Source: Lewinellaceae bacterium (lineage in GTDB: Bacteria > Bacteroidota > Bacteroidia > Chitinophagales > Saprospiraceae). Taken from it: a DNA stretch of 64,000 nucleotides. Every line of letters begins with the position of its first letter. Within the stretch, counting starts at the first letter, position 1. Both the position numbers and the translations under genes were made by a program. Below the pieces are notes generated by a model, which searched no databases, was not told the origin of the DNA, and worked only from the letters and a program-made list of their open reading frames with translations. Of the stretch, positions 45,001 through 51,558 are shown one piece after another. The stretch spans positions 1,984,001 through 2,048,000 of the forward strand of contig JACJXX010000002.1 of the NCBI GenBank assembly GCA_020636435.1. Reading direction: 5' to 3'.

Positions 45001-46147
45001 AGGTATTCACCAAAATGCATTTAATTTCACAACCATTGAACTGATCCTGACGCGTTCCCAGAATCGCGGATAAGGCGCTCACAATGGCCGCTGACAATGA
45101 GGTGCCGGAAGTATATGCCTGGGCCCCATTTAAACCCGGGCCAGGAATGTCCTCTCCTAGAATACTGACATCCACAGCGTTAGCCCCGTAATTGCTAAAG
45201 GCGCTCGGCGTTTCATCATATCGGTTGGAAGCCACGGATATAATGTTTTCATTAGGCAAACTAGCCGGAACAGGCACGGCCCCGGGCGCGTCATTATTCT
45301 GGTAATTATTGCCAGCTGCCGCTACAACCAATACCCCTTTTTGCGCGGCGTATTCAATCGCTAACTGGAGGGGGTCTAACTCCTCGCTGTCGGTCAGGTC
45401 ATAATAACTAAAGCTCATATTGATAATATTTGCCCCGGCCTCAACTGCGTCGACAATTGCGGAAACAAGATGTGAAATATCGCCAAACCCGTCTTCATCA
45501 TGTGTTTTCCTGATATCAAAAGTAATATTGGAAGGAGCGCCAGATTGACTGACAATGTCGTAAATGAGGCCTGCTATATGCGTGCCATGGCCGTTCTCAT
45601 CATCCGGGATGGGGTCATTGTTCACATAATCGTAGCCGGTGTAGAAAACCGGCCCGGAATAGCCGGGATTGGCGGCAATGGCATCGTCAGAAATCCCGGA
45701 ATCCAGGATAGCGATCCGGACAGGGGTAGAACCAAGGGCTCCGTACAAATTCAAGTTGTCGAAATAACTAACTCCACTGCCATAATCGGTTTCTTCCAGG
45801 CTAAAGACCATATTCAAAATGGCATCGTCTATGTTGGTCTTTTTCTTTGAACGGACTAAATGCTCGTTAATATCTGTGATGTCCCCATCCGAACAGGAGT
45901 AAGGGATTTCTTTGATTGCCCAAAGGCGCAGGCCGAGTTCATTATTTTTCCACAACTGCACAGAGTTCAGCTCTTCCATCAAGGCTTTTGCTTCCCTATT
46001 GCTGACGCCAGGGGAAAGCCTTACAAAATATTGGTTGGGATGAGGTTCCAACGACACTCCTGAGGAAGCGTTCGGATCTTGGCCCAAAAGATTCGGACAT
46101 ACACACAGAAGGCTGAATGCGAGCAGTAGAAAAAAACGGTTGTTCAT
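42095..46147 (-). CDS. T9SS-secreted subtilisin-like protease with fourfold repeat region
   Basis: The 1350-residue protein has a signal peptide and a propeptide-like segment (about 25-115), then an S8 domain with Asp149 (RIAILDSGISDD), His187 (DENGHGTHIAGLIYD), oxyanion Asn280 (VVAAAGNN) and Ser350 (AYTSGTSLSAAIVSAL). A cadherin/Ig-like segment follows (KLLVYDVEQDAITFAPY). Four imperfect repeats of about 110-130 residues come next, each with a KLLTFRYxGQxCSAxxHxQDP opening, a VYVTAxGDGNKYY strand and a LKLxG/LEGYLSKDN end. The tail is a T9SS sorting domain (LYPNPARQVVYLGLEAFSG, VPNGVYHISITPEDG). It is exported to the cell surface. It lies between the membrane TPR gene and the CHAT gene on the same strand, so the two proteases may work in one pathway. 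Confidence 0.93.
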   Translation of the reverse strand: MNNRFFLLLAFSLLCVCPNLLGQDPNASSGVSLEPHPNQYFVRLSPGVSNREAKALMEELNSVQLWKNNELGLRLWAIKEIPYSCSDGDITDINEHLVRSKKKTNIDDAILNMVFSLEETDYGSGVSYFDNLNLYGALGSTPVRIAILDSGISDDAIAANPGYSGPVFYTGYDYVNNDPIPDDENGHGTHIAGLIYDIVSQSGAPSNITFDIRKTHDEDGFGDISHLVSAIVDAVEAGANIINMSFSYYDLTDSEELDPLQLAIEYAAQKGVLVVAAAGNNYQNNDAPGAVPVPASLPNENIISVASNRYDETPSAFSNYGANAVDVSILGEDIPGPGLNGAQAYTSGTSLSAAIVSALSAILGTRQDQFNGCEIKCILVNTSKVVPGMQGLNRANGVINFQDALQSPSAGCQQACPDIDPNAAGGFSANCPPETNDMDICVEAGVTVIDKLLVYDVEQDAITFAPYALYGPFTGTVAISPDGSFSYTSLNGGPDLFVYQVCDGNQEACSDGCNQGVVYINSAGCGPPSNDGSYVHSGQDCVVETDAEPKLLTFRYTGQSCSASNHAQDPNKVDCNGDPALAPVVYISAYGDNEAYFAGLEVPLNGPFSIDAASVGQDKLKNDVDIHLKDATGQLLQTVELHTSGSQPLRVNDQFGSLALEGYLSKDNMTCGNPELENRNIYDCATETGEKPKLLTFRYAGQGCSASDHAQDPGDVNCSGNPGFAPMVYVTAIGDGNKYYLVNREVSLGGTFSIDAASVAEDKLKNSTTIYLKNAQGAVLQSITLETSGDEPLGMKDQFASLVLEGYLSKDNVTCGNPDLENRNIIDFKKETGEEPRLLTFRYNGQGCGAMDHNQGPGKVQCSGNPGFAPVVYVTAVGDGNKYYLINREVALDGTFSIDAAKVGDDKLKSTTTIYLKDAQGGLLQAITLKTSGSEPLGLNDRYASLDLVGYLGKDGGICGKPRIPTTEGDCCDYTGKKPQILTLQYTGDACDATSHNQDPAKVRCLGGLEYVTFVYITAESVDGNKRDVLFSDLPVPLNGVFDVDAASIGENKFKKSLVFYLKDAQGNLLQEVEFSASCSEPLGEGNQFGALRLKGFFSENGETCGDPPISEVCDPSSFCTAIGKRSAIGLMYLGDTETTVTAYSKAIGQEFIGSYPQVGPGDFIVFSSLYRNASSMGHFFLQWQGGQSVEIPVETSEDILGNIYGDFKVVQQLDQEGNDCRIAYSSCIEINRQCGGSLVALRPQGAPNWVGSVAPDRSSLQSFPERDVNLYPNPARQVVYLGLEAFSGQTLDIKLYDAVSRQIKRISVVHAADAPLEMNLAEVPNGVYHISITPEDGRPISKKLVVARN

Positions 46148-46536
46148 GTGTTTGCTTTTTGGTCTTTACTGCTAAAAACTAAAAATAGCAGAGGGGGAAA
46201 TAAGTGCCTGTTGGAGATTCGTTCTTTTAGGCGAAAATAGCCAATTTTTTGTTTAGACGAGGCTTATTTTGATATACTAGCGGCTGCTTTTGCCGGGGGC
46301 AAAACCGAGGCACAAGATAAGTGCCGAAAAATAGCCAAAGTATAAACGAAGAAGCCCCGAGATAATGGAGGGCAGCCCAATTAATAACCCCTCAACAAGT
46401 TCTCATGCCAAAGCCAGGCATATAAATACAATAAGCAAGAGCCGCAAATCGGGCTGGGGGAGTTGGGAGGAATGGTTGAATTTTAAGAACCAAATTTAAA
46501 GAAAAATGCTCAAACGACAATAGGGTTCGAAGCATT
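46148..46536. other. Intergenic region upstream of the subtilase gene
   Basis: No gene is seen. Two similar aaaatagccaa phrases (near 46228 and 46325) and a ttttgccgggggcaaaa hairpin (46290-46306) are visible; they might be regulatory, but there is no clear promoter match. Confidence 0.4.
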
Positions 46537-47232
46537 TTATTTCAAAGCTTCTAATAATTTTCGGGTTTTGTCATGATTCCAGCTAGACGGTTCCATTTTT
46601 GATAGCAAATCCTTTGCAGCTGCCAGGTCCCCATCAAGGATATAGGCGACAGCCAGATACCAGTTGGCTTCTTCCTGATATCTCGACTCCGACCCTGCCA
46701 GGCTTTCTAGTTTTGCGATAGCGTCTTTATACTTTTTATTGTACAAGGAAGAAATGCCACTGTAAAAAACATCTTCTTCCGTTTTTTCCCCGATGCCCGA
46801 GAAGTACTGTTCCGCCTGCGCATATTCGCCCGCATTAAAGGAGCGAATGGCCTGCATCCGGGCATCCTCCGCATCGGTGTTTCCTTTCAAGGCGCCACCG
46901 TGATAGATTTCCGATGTTGTCAAATAGACAAGCGCCAACTCCTGAACGTCACCCGGGGAAGAAGTAAAGAGCACATTCCAGGCAAGGACCAAAATCGCTA
47001 AACTCGCGGCTATGGCGGCCAGATAAAAAAGGCGGCTTCTGCCATTCCTTTCCTTGAGTTCAATCCTTTGGTTTCCCCTGTTTACGCCGTAATCCTGCTT
47101 CAGGCTTTTTTCCAAATCCAGCTTCAGCTCTGCATCGAACTTTGCCTGAATGGCATGGCCGAGGATAGCGTCTATTTCATCCTCATTCAGATGGCCGCCT
47201 GTTATTTTTCTGAGATTATTGCTCATTCTCAT
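46537..47232 (-). CDS. Membrane-anchored TPR-like protein, possible anti-sigma partner
   Basis: The 231-residue protein has a cytoplasmic N-terminal part of about 75 residues (LNEDEIDAILGHAIQAKFDAELKLDLEKSL), one membrane helix (LFYLAAIAASLAILVLAWNVLF, about 79-100) and an outer part with tetratricopeptide-like helices (SFNAGEYAQAEQYFSGIGEKTEEDVFYSGISSLYNKKYKDAIAKLESLAG). Its start codon overlaps the stop of the ECF sigma factor gene as ATGA. Translational coupling and topology are those of a membrane anti-sigma factor, although I do not see a zinc-binding anti-sigma motif. The role is inferred from position. Confidence 0.75.
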   Translation of the reverse strand: MRMSNNLRKITGGHLNEDEIDAILGHAIQAKFDAELKLDLEKSLKQDYGVNRGNQRIELKERNGRSRLFYLAAIAASLAILVLAWNVLFTSSPGDVQELALVYLTTSEIYHGGALKGNTDAEDARMQAIRSFNAGEYAQAEQYFSGIGEKTEEDVFYSGISSLYNKKYKDAIAKLESLAGSESRYQEEANWYLAVAYILDGDLAAAKDLLSKMEPSSWNHDKTRKLLEALK

Positions 47233-47786
47233 TGAGTGAGTTTTTCTTTTTGAAGAGTGCTTCTTATCCTTTCAATACATCTTTCTTTCTGTTTGCGTAC
47301 AGCTGCGGGCGTTTTTTCTTTGTACGTCGCGATTTCGGTCAACTTCATTTGTCCGTAATAATGCAACTTCAGCAACTCCTGGCAATCCGGCCCCAATTGG
47401 CCCCAGGCGGCATTCAGCAAAGCGATATTTTCCTGATCTCCGTCAGCGCCGGGCTCCGCCATTTCCATGTCACTTGCGCCTATTTCCTGTATTTGGAATT
47501 TTTTTTTATTCTTCAGGTAGATTTGAGAGGCCATTTTGGTAAACAGATATCTCAAATTCCCATACCTCAACTTTCCTTCTACAAGCAACCGGCGAAACTG
47601 GATTAAAGCATCCATTGTCGCATCATAAGCGTCATCCATGGAGGCGCTGTTCTGCCTTTGCAGAAAAATCATGCATTCCTTGAAATGCTTCAGGAAAACT
47701 GTCTTAAAAAAATCAGCTTCGTTTTTTTTTAGATCATGTACCAGCCTGTCGAAATCATTGGGACTTAGCCCAAAGTTTTTGTCCAT
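47229..47786 (-). CDS. ECF-type RNA polymerase sigma factor
   Basis: The 185-residue protein shows sigma region 2 (FKTVFLKHFKECMIFL, DDAYDATMDALIQFRR, LRYLFTKMASQIYLKNKKK) and region 4 (LLNAAWGQLGPDCQELLKLHYYGQMKLTEIATYKEKTPAAVRKQKERCIERIR). The layout is that of small ECF sigma factors common in Bacteroidota. It is first in a cluster with a coupled membrane TPR protein, a subtilase and a CHAT protease, so those genes are its likely regulon (inference). A MITE lies upstream and may separate it from its older promoter. Confidence 0.9.
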   Translation of the reverse strand: MDKNFGLSPNDFDRLVHDLKKNEADFFKTVFLKHFKECMIFLQRQNSASMDDAYDATMDALIQFRRLLVEGKLRYGNLRYLFTKMASQIYLKNKKKFQIQEIGASDMEMAEPGADGDQENIALLNAAWGQLGPDCQELLKLHYYGQMKLTEIATYKEKTPAAVRKQKERCIERIRSTLQKEKLTQ

Positions 47787-47863
47787 ACAAACGCTGAATT
47801 ACTTACCCTAATAATACGTAAATAATTCAACCTTTGTTTCATAACATATTGGGAGCCCTCCCG

Positions 47864-48240
47864 TGGGTGCGATTCTAGTGCTTCGCGCATTAAGTAACGG
47901 GGTATATAAAATGAGGCTATTTTGCCGCTAGACAAGGCGCGAGGAACGAGCATAGCGGGACTATATGAGCGACGAGCAACGCAGTATAGCGGTAAAAGAG
48001 TCCATTTTATATCCCGGTATTTAGTGCGCGAAGCACTAGTTTGTCCCCCCTTATGTTTCTGGGCATGAAAACACCCGGAATAATTCCCTCGAAGTACTGT
48101 TACATGGTTTCCCGGTTCCATTGTTTAGGCCGTAGGCTCCATAACAGTGGAGCAAGGGGACTGTGAAACCGTGTTTTCCTGAATTTTAGGGGCATTTCCC
48201 CAACCTATCTGCTACATGGATACAAATGGGAATCGCACCC
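47864..48240. mobile_element. MITE with GGGTGCGATTC ends, copy 2, containing a nested palindrome
   Basis: The element starts (t)gggtgcgattct and ends gaatcgcaccc. It is flanked by cctcccg on both sides (47857-47863 and 48241-48247), a 7-bp target duplication. Compared with copy 1 (31004-31213) it has about 165 bp more, a palindromic block at 47875-48040 whose ends ctagtgcttcgcgca and tgcgcgaagcactag are perfect inverted repeats. The remaining right part is nearly identical to copy 1. It has no coding capacity. Confidence 0.85.
47875..48040. repeat. Palindromic element nested in MITE copy 2 (copy C of the 82-bp core family)
   Basis: Outer arms (47875-47912 against 48003-48040) pair over almost 40 bp. 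The interior 47919-48000 is an 82-bp core (attttgccgctag to gcggtaaaagag) of the same length as, and clearly similar to, 122-203, and its complement resembles 26665-26771. Copy 1 of the MITE retains only the left outer arm, which suggests gain or loss of a discrete unit. Confidence 0.7.
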
Positions 48241-48428
48241 CCTCCCGCCTGTTCAGTTGGGCAAGCTTCGGGCTAACCCCCTTTTTTTAGTAAAAGCAAA
48301 TTTACAGGCAAACGTGACACTTGTTTTCTCCGGGTGATTAACCTCCGTCTTTCCCGCCTGTTTTTGGGAGCATCTGGTTTTGCGATTAGATTTTATAAGC
48401 CAGGCATTGGATTCAGGAATAGTATCAC

Positions 48429-48459
48429 TTGACCGGTATCATTATTTGATATATCTTTA
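48429..48459 (+). promoter_or_regulatory. Predicted promoter of the MazEF-like pair
   Basis: TTG (48429-48431) and TATCTTTA (48452-48459) are separated by 20 bp, as in the promoter at 17488. The antitoxin ATG follows 15 bp after the -7 box, giving a very short leader. The region between the MITE and this promoter holds nothing else I recognise. Confidence 0.5.
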
Positions 48460-48474
48460 TGTGAAATTTTGAAT

Positions 48475-48705
48475 ATGAAAAACATATCGCTAAAACTACA
48501 AGACCAGATCTTTAAAGAAGCAGAAAACCTTCTCCATTCATTAAAAATCAGCCGGAACAGTTACATCAACGAGGCTGTAGCCTTTTACAACCAATATCAG
48601 AAAAGGAAACTGATCGAACAGCAACTCCTGAAAGAGTCGGAAATAGTGGCGGAGGATTCTATGGACGTATTGAAAGAATTTGAAGCCCTGGAAGATGAAA
48701 TGTAA
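48475..48705 (+). CDS. Ribbon-helix-helix-type antitoxin of a MazEF-like module
   Basis: From the ATG at 48475 the protein has 76 residues: an N-terminal strand and two helices in the ribbon-helix-helix style (NISLKLQDQIFKEAENLLHSLKISRNSYINEAVAFYNQYQKRK) and an acidic tail (EDSMDVLKEFEALEDEM) that would bind the toxin. A TTG two codons earlier is less likely. Its last 11 bp overlap the toxin gene, a standard arrangement in type II toxin-antitoxin operons with coupled translation and autorepression. Confidence 0.85.
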   Translation: MKNISLKLQDQIFKEAENLLHSLKISRNSYINEAVAFYNQYQKRKLIEQQLLKESEIVAEDSMDVLKEFEALEDEM

Positions 48706-49036
48706 GCAATTTGAAATTTGGTTAGCAGATTTATCTCCAAGGTTTGGAACAGAACCCGGAAAAACGAGGCCTGTATTGGTGGTACAAAGCGGCCTTCTAA
48801 ATCAGGTCCATCCTTCAACCATAGTATGCCCGATCACCTCTAATGTGAGAAAGGGGGTGAGCATTCTAAGAGTGAACCTCGACAAAACACAAGGCGGGTT
48901 GAAAAAAGAGAGCGCTGTAATGATCGACCAGGTTAGGGCCATTGATAATAAAAGGCTGATTAAGAAAATTGGCGACCTGCCGAAAGGGCTTGAGGATGCA
49001 GTAAAGGAAAATTTGAAAATTGTGATGGATTTGTAG
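48695..49036 (+). CDS. MazF/PemK-type endoribonuclease toxin
   Basis: From the ATG at 48695 (MKCKQFEIWLADLSPRFGTEPGK) the protein has 113 residues and matches the PemK/MazF fold: GTEPGKTRPVLVVQS with the catalytic arginine, STIVCPITSNVRKG with the catalytic threonine or serine position, LKKESAVMIDQVRAIDNKRL and a final helix. MazF toxins cut RNA at short sequences and stop growth until neutralised. The open frame allows an earlier ATG five codons upstream, but the later one gives the usual N-terminus. It overlaps the antitoxin gene by 11 bp. Confidence 0.92.
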   Translation: MKCKQFEIWLADLSPRFGTEPGKTRPVLVVQSGLLNQVHPSTIVCPITSNVRKGVSILRVNLDKTQGGLKKESAVMIDQVRAIDNKRLIKKIGDLPKGLEDAVKENLKIVMDL

Positions 49037-49074
49037 GGATGAGTAGAACCAAACGCCTGAATGGCAAACAGAAT

Positions 49075-50364
49075 CTACGCTTCAACCGCCCTTCGCGCCT
49101 TCACAATCAACTTATTCCGCTCCGGCCCGGTAGAGACCATGGTGATGGGCACTCCCAGTTCCTTTTCCAAAGCCAGCAGGTAATCCCGGGCGGCCTGCGG
49201 CAGTTCCTCATAAGCCGTGATGCCTTCCAGCGATTGTCGCCAGCCCGGATACGGCTGGTAAACCACTTGAATAGGCTGGTCGCAGATATCATAGGGCAAT
49301 TCCTGCGTTTTCCTGCCATTGATCTCATAGGCCGTTCCCACCTCAATTTGTTCAAACGCATTGAGCACATCAATCTTGGTGATGGCCAGTTGGGTGACGC
49401 CGTTGAGCATGATGGTGTACTGGAGCTGAGGCAGGTCGATCCAGCCGCAGCGCCTCGGGCGGCCGGTGGTGGCGCCGAATTCTCCCCCTTCTTTGCGCAG
49501 GCGTTCGCCAACGGCATTGTCCTGCTCGGTGGGAAAAGGGCCGGAGCCAACGCGCGTGCAGTAAGCCTTGCTGATACCGATCACCTCGCCGATCTTATCG
49601 GGAGAAACGCCCAGGCCGATGCACACCCCGGCGGTGATGGTATTGGAAGAAGTAACAAAGGGATAGGTGCCGAAGTCGATATCCAGCATAGAACCCTGGG
49701 CGCCTTCCGCCAGGATGCGCTTCCCATCGCGCAGGGCCTGGTTGATGTAGTATTCGCCATCCACGTGCTTCAGTTGGCGAAGCGCTTCGAGGCTTTCCAT
49801 CCATTTTTGCTCTTCTTCCTCCAGGGCGAAGGTGGTGGGCGGATAAATTTCCAGGAGGCTGAGGTGTTTCTCTTTCAGGGCCTGGTAACGCTCTTTGAAA
49901 GAGGTTCGCGAGATGTCTCCCACCCTCAGCCCGTTGCGCCCCGTCTTATCCATATAAGTAGGCCCGATTCCTTTCAGGGTGGAGCCAATCTTGGCTTTTC
50001 CTTTGGCGTTTTCCGAAGCAGCATCCAGATAGCGATGGGTGGGCAATATGAGGTGGGCTTTTTTGGCGAGCAGCAAGCGGTCCTTATAATCTACCCCTGC
50101 CTTTTCCAATTCCCGGATTTCGGCGGCCAGCGTAATGGGGTCGATGACGACGCCGTTGCCGACCAGGTTGAGCAGCCCGGGCCGGAAAATGCCGGAAGGC
50201 ACGGTGTGAAGCACAAACTTTTTTCCGTCGAATTTAAGGGTATGGCCGGCATTGGGCCCGCCCTGAAAGCGAGCCACCATATCGTAAGAAGCAGCCAGGT
50301 AGTCGACGATCTTGCCTTTGCCTTCGTCGCCCCATTGCAATCCGAGAATTACATCAATTGCCAT
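49075..50364 (-). CDS. purA: Adenylosuccinate synthetase
   Basis: The 429-residue protein matches PurA along its full length: the N-terminal GTP-binding loop VILGLQWGDEGKGKIVDYLA with the conserved Asp and Lys, the IMP-binding segment FQGGPNAGHT, GIGPTYMDKTGRNGLRVGD, the switch region AEGAQGSMLDIDFGTYPFVTSS, TRVGSGPFPTE and the ATTGRPRRCGWIDL segment. It joins IMP and aspartate with GTP to make adenylosuccinate, the first committed step of AMP synthesis, in the cytoplasm. A rho-independent terminator separates it from the upstream STAS gene. Confidence 0.97.
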   Translation of the reverse strand: MAIDVILGLQWGDEGKGKIVDYLAASYDMVARFQGGPNAGHTLKFDGKKFVLHTVPSGIFRPGLLNLVGNGVVIDPITLAAEIRELEKAGVDYKDRLLLAKKAHLILPTHRYLDAASENAKGKAKIGSTLKGIGPTYMDKTGRNGLRVGDISRTSFKERYQALKEKHLSLLEIYPPTTFALEEEEQKWMESLEALRQLKHVDGEYYINQALRDGKRILAEGAQGSMLDIDFGTYPFVTSSNTITAGVCIGLGVSPDKIGEVIGISKAYCTRVGSGPFPTEQDNAVGERLRKEGGEFGATTGRPRRCGWIDLPQLQYTIMLNGVTQLAITKIDVLNAFEQIEVGTAYEINGRKTQELPYDICDQPIQVVYQPYPGWRQSLEGITAYEELPQAARDYLLALEKELGVPITMVSTGPERNKLIVKARRAVEA

Positions 50365-50402
50365 TATCGTTTTGTTTTGTATTCGGGTTTTTCACAAAAT
50401 AT

Positions 50403-50439
50403 AAAAACCCAACAGATTACGCCAGCCTGTTGGGTTTTT
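50403..50439 (-). terminator. Rho-independent terminator between the STAS and purA genes
   Basis: aaaaacccaacag (50403-50415) and ctgttgggttttt (50427-50439) form a 13-bp perfect stem with an 11-nt loop. Runs of T on either strand make it bidirectional; it would end the STAS transcript on the minus strand before purA. Confidence 0.85.
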
Positions 50440-50535
50440 ACTTTCTTTTGCAATGCGTTCAACCCTGCCGGGGTTTCGAGGTGAACCTGATTGGCTGAAC
50501 CCGGTAGCGTTTCCGCCTATTGTTCAATCCCTAAC

Positions 50536-50886
50536 TTAATTCTGGTTGATCAAAGCCGCCACCGCCTCTTCCACCGAGTTGCTGACCTGAAAGATGGGCC
50601 GCAACTTGGTCATCTCCAGCAGTTCCATCACTTTGGTGGAAACGTTGGCAACAGCCACCTGGCCGCCTTTGTCGTTGGAACGGGCCTTCAGCATGATGAG
50701 AAAATTCAGCCCGACACTATTCATAAACGCGACCTGCTTCAGGTCCACAACAAAGTCGGAGAAGCCTTCGTCCATTTTTAACTGAACGGCCTGGAGGATT
50801 TCCTTGTTCGCAAATTCATTGAGCAGGTTTCTCACTTCGAGCACCTGCACGTTGTCTTGTTTGGTGATGTTGTAATTAGGGTTCAT
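50536..50886 (-). CDS. STAS-domain anti-anti-sigma-type protein
   Basis: The 116-residue protein is a single STAS domain of the SpoIIAA/RsbV type: VQVLEVRNLLNEFANKEILQAVQ, FVVDLKQVAFMNSVGLNFLIMLKA with the phospho-acceptor Ser57, VAVANVSTKVMELLEMTKLRPIFQVSNSVEEAV. Such proteins are switched by serine kinases and phosphatases of the RsbW/PP2C type and bind anti-sigma factors or other partners. No partner gene is adjacent, so the pathway is unknown. It lies 42 bp downstream of the Fur-family gene on the same strand. Confidence 0.92.
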   Translation of the reverse strand: MNPNYNITKQDNVQVLEVRNLLNEFANKEILQAVQLKMDEGFSDFVVDLKQVAFMNSVGLNFLIMLKARSNDKGGQVAVANVSTKVMELLEMTKLRPIFQVSNSVEEAVAALINQN

Positions 50887-50928
50887 GGGAAAGTAGATTG
50901 GGTGTATTATTCCGGCTCGTCAGTTGGC

Positions 50929-51435
50929 CTACCCCTCCTCGCCGGCAACATTGGCTTCCACTTTTTGCCTCGCCGTACGCGGGCAGGCGCCATCGCACTG
51001 CCCGTACAGATTGAGTGAATGATGGGTGACTTTAAACTTCAGGAGTTCCCCCATCATATTCTTGATCTGCTGAATACGAGGGTCGCAAAACTCCAGCACC
51101 TTGCCACAATCAACGCAGATCAGGTGGTCGTGTTGTTTGTATCCGTAAGATTTTTCGTACTGCGCCAGGTTTTTGCCAAACTGGTGCTTTTTTACCAGGT
51201 CGCAATTCACCAGCAATTCCAGCGTGTTGTAAACCGTAGCCCGGCTCACCCGATAATTCTGGTTTTTCATGTGGATGTACAGGGCTTCGGCATCGAAATG
51301 ATCCGTCCGTTTATATATTTCCTCCAGGATGGCGAAGCGCTCCGGCGTTTTCCGAAAGCTGTTCTTCTCCAAATGAGAAGCAAAAATATTCTTGACTTCC
51401 TTGATTATTTCCTCTTGTGTTCTTCCCGCAGACAT
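50929..51435 (-). CDS. Fur-family metal-dependent transcriptional regulator
   Basis: From the ATG at 51435 the protein has about 168 residues (178 from the alternative start at 51465). It has a winged-helix domain (FRKTPERFAILEEIYKRTDHFDAEALYIHMKNQNYRVSRATVYNTLELLVNCDLVKK) and a C-terminal dimerisation and metal domain with HDHLICVDCGKVLEFCDP and a second cysteine pair in CDGACPRTA. The residue pattern fits Fur or PerR-like proteins; which metal or peroxide it senses cannot be decided here. A hairpin separates it from the relA/spoT gene upstream. Confidence 0.92.
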   Translation of the reverse strand: MSAGRTQEEIIKEVKNIFASHLEKNSFRKTPERFAILEEIYKRTDHFDAEALYIHMKNQNYRVSRATVYNTLELLVNCDLVKKHQFGKNLAQYEKSYGYKQHDHLICVDCGKVLEFCDPRIQQIKNMMGELLKFKVTHHSLNLYGQCDGACPRTARQKVEANVAGEEG

Positions 51436-51493
51436 ATCCTGTTTCTTATTAGGTAAAGTTAACAAACCTTCCTGAATAAAGGAACGATTGATT

Positions 51494-51533
51494 GAAGGAA
51501 TGAAGGATTGATTGTGGCACCCTTCATTCCTTC
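51494..51533 (-). terminator. Hairpin after the relA/spoT gene, arms made of an 8-bp reiteration
   Basis: gaaggaatgaagg (51494-51506) and ccttcattccttc (51521-51533) form a 13-bp perfect stem with a 14-nt loop. The right arm continues as a tandem array of TCATTCCY-type octamers to 51555. It lies a few bases after the relA/spoT stop codon on the minus strand and probably terminates that transcript. Confidence 0.6.
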
Positions 51534-51558
51534 ATTCCTTCATTCCCTCATTCCCTCA

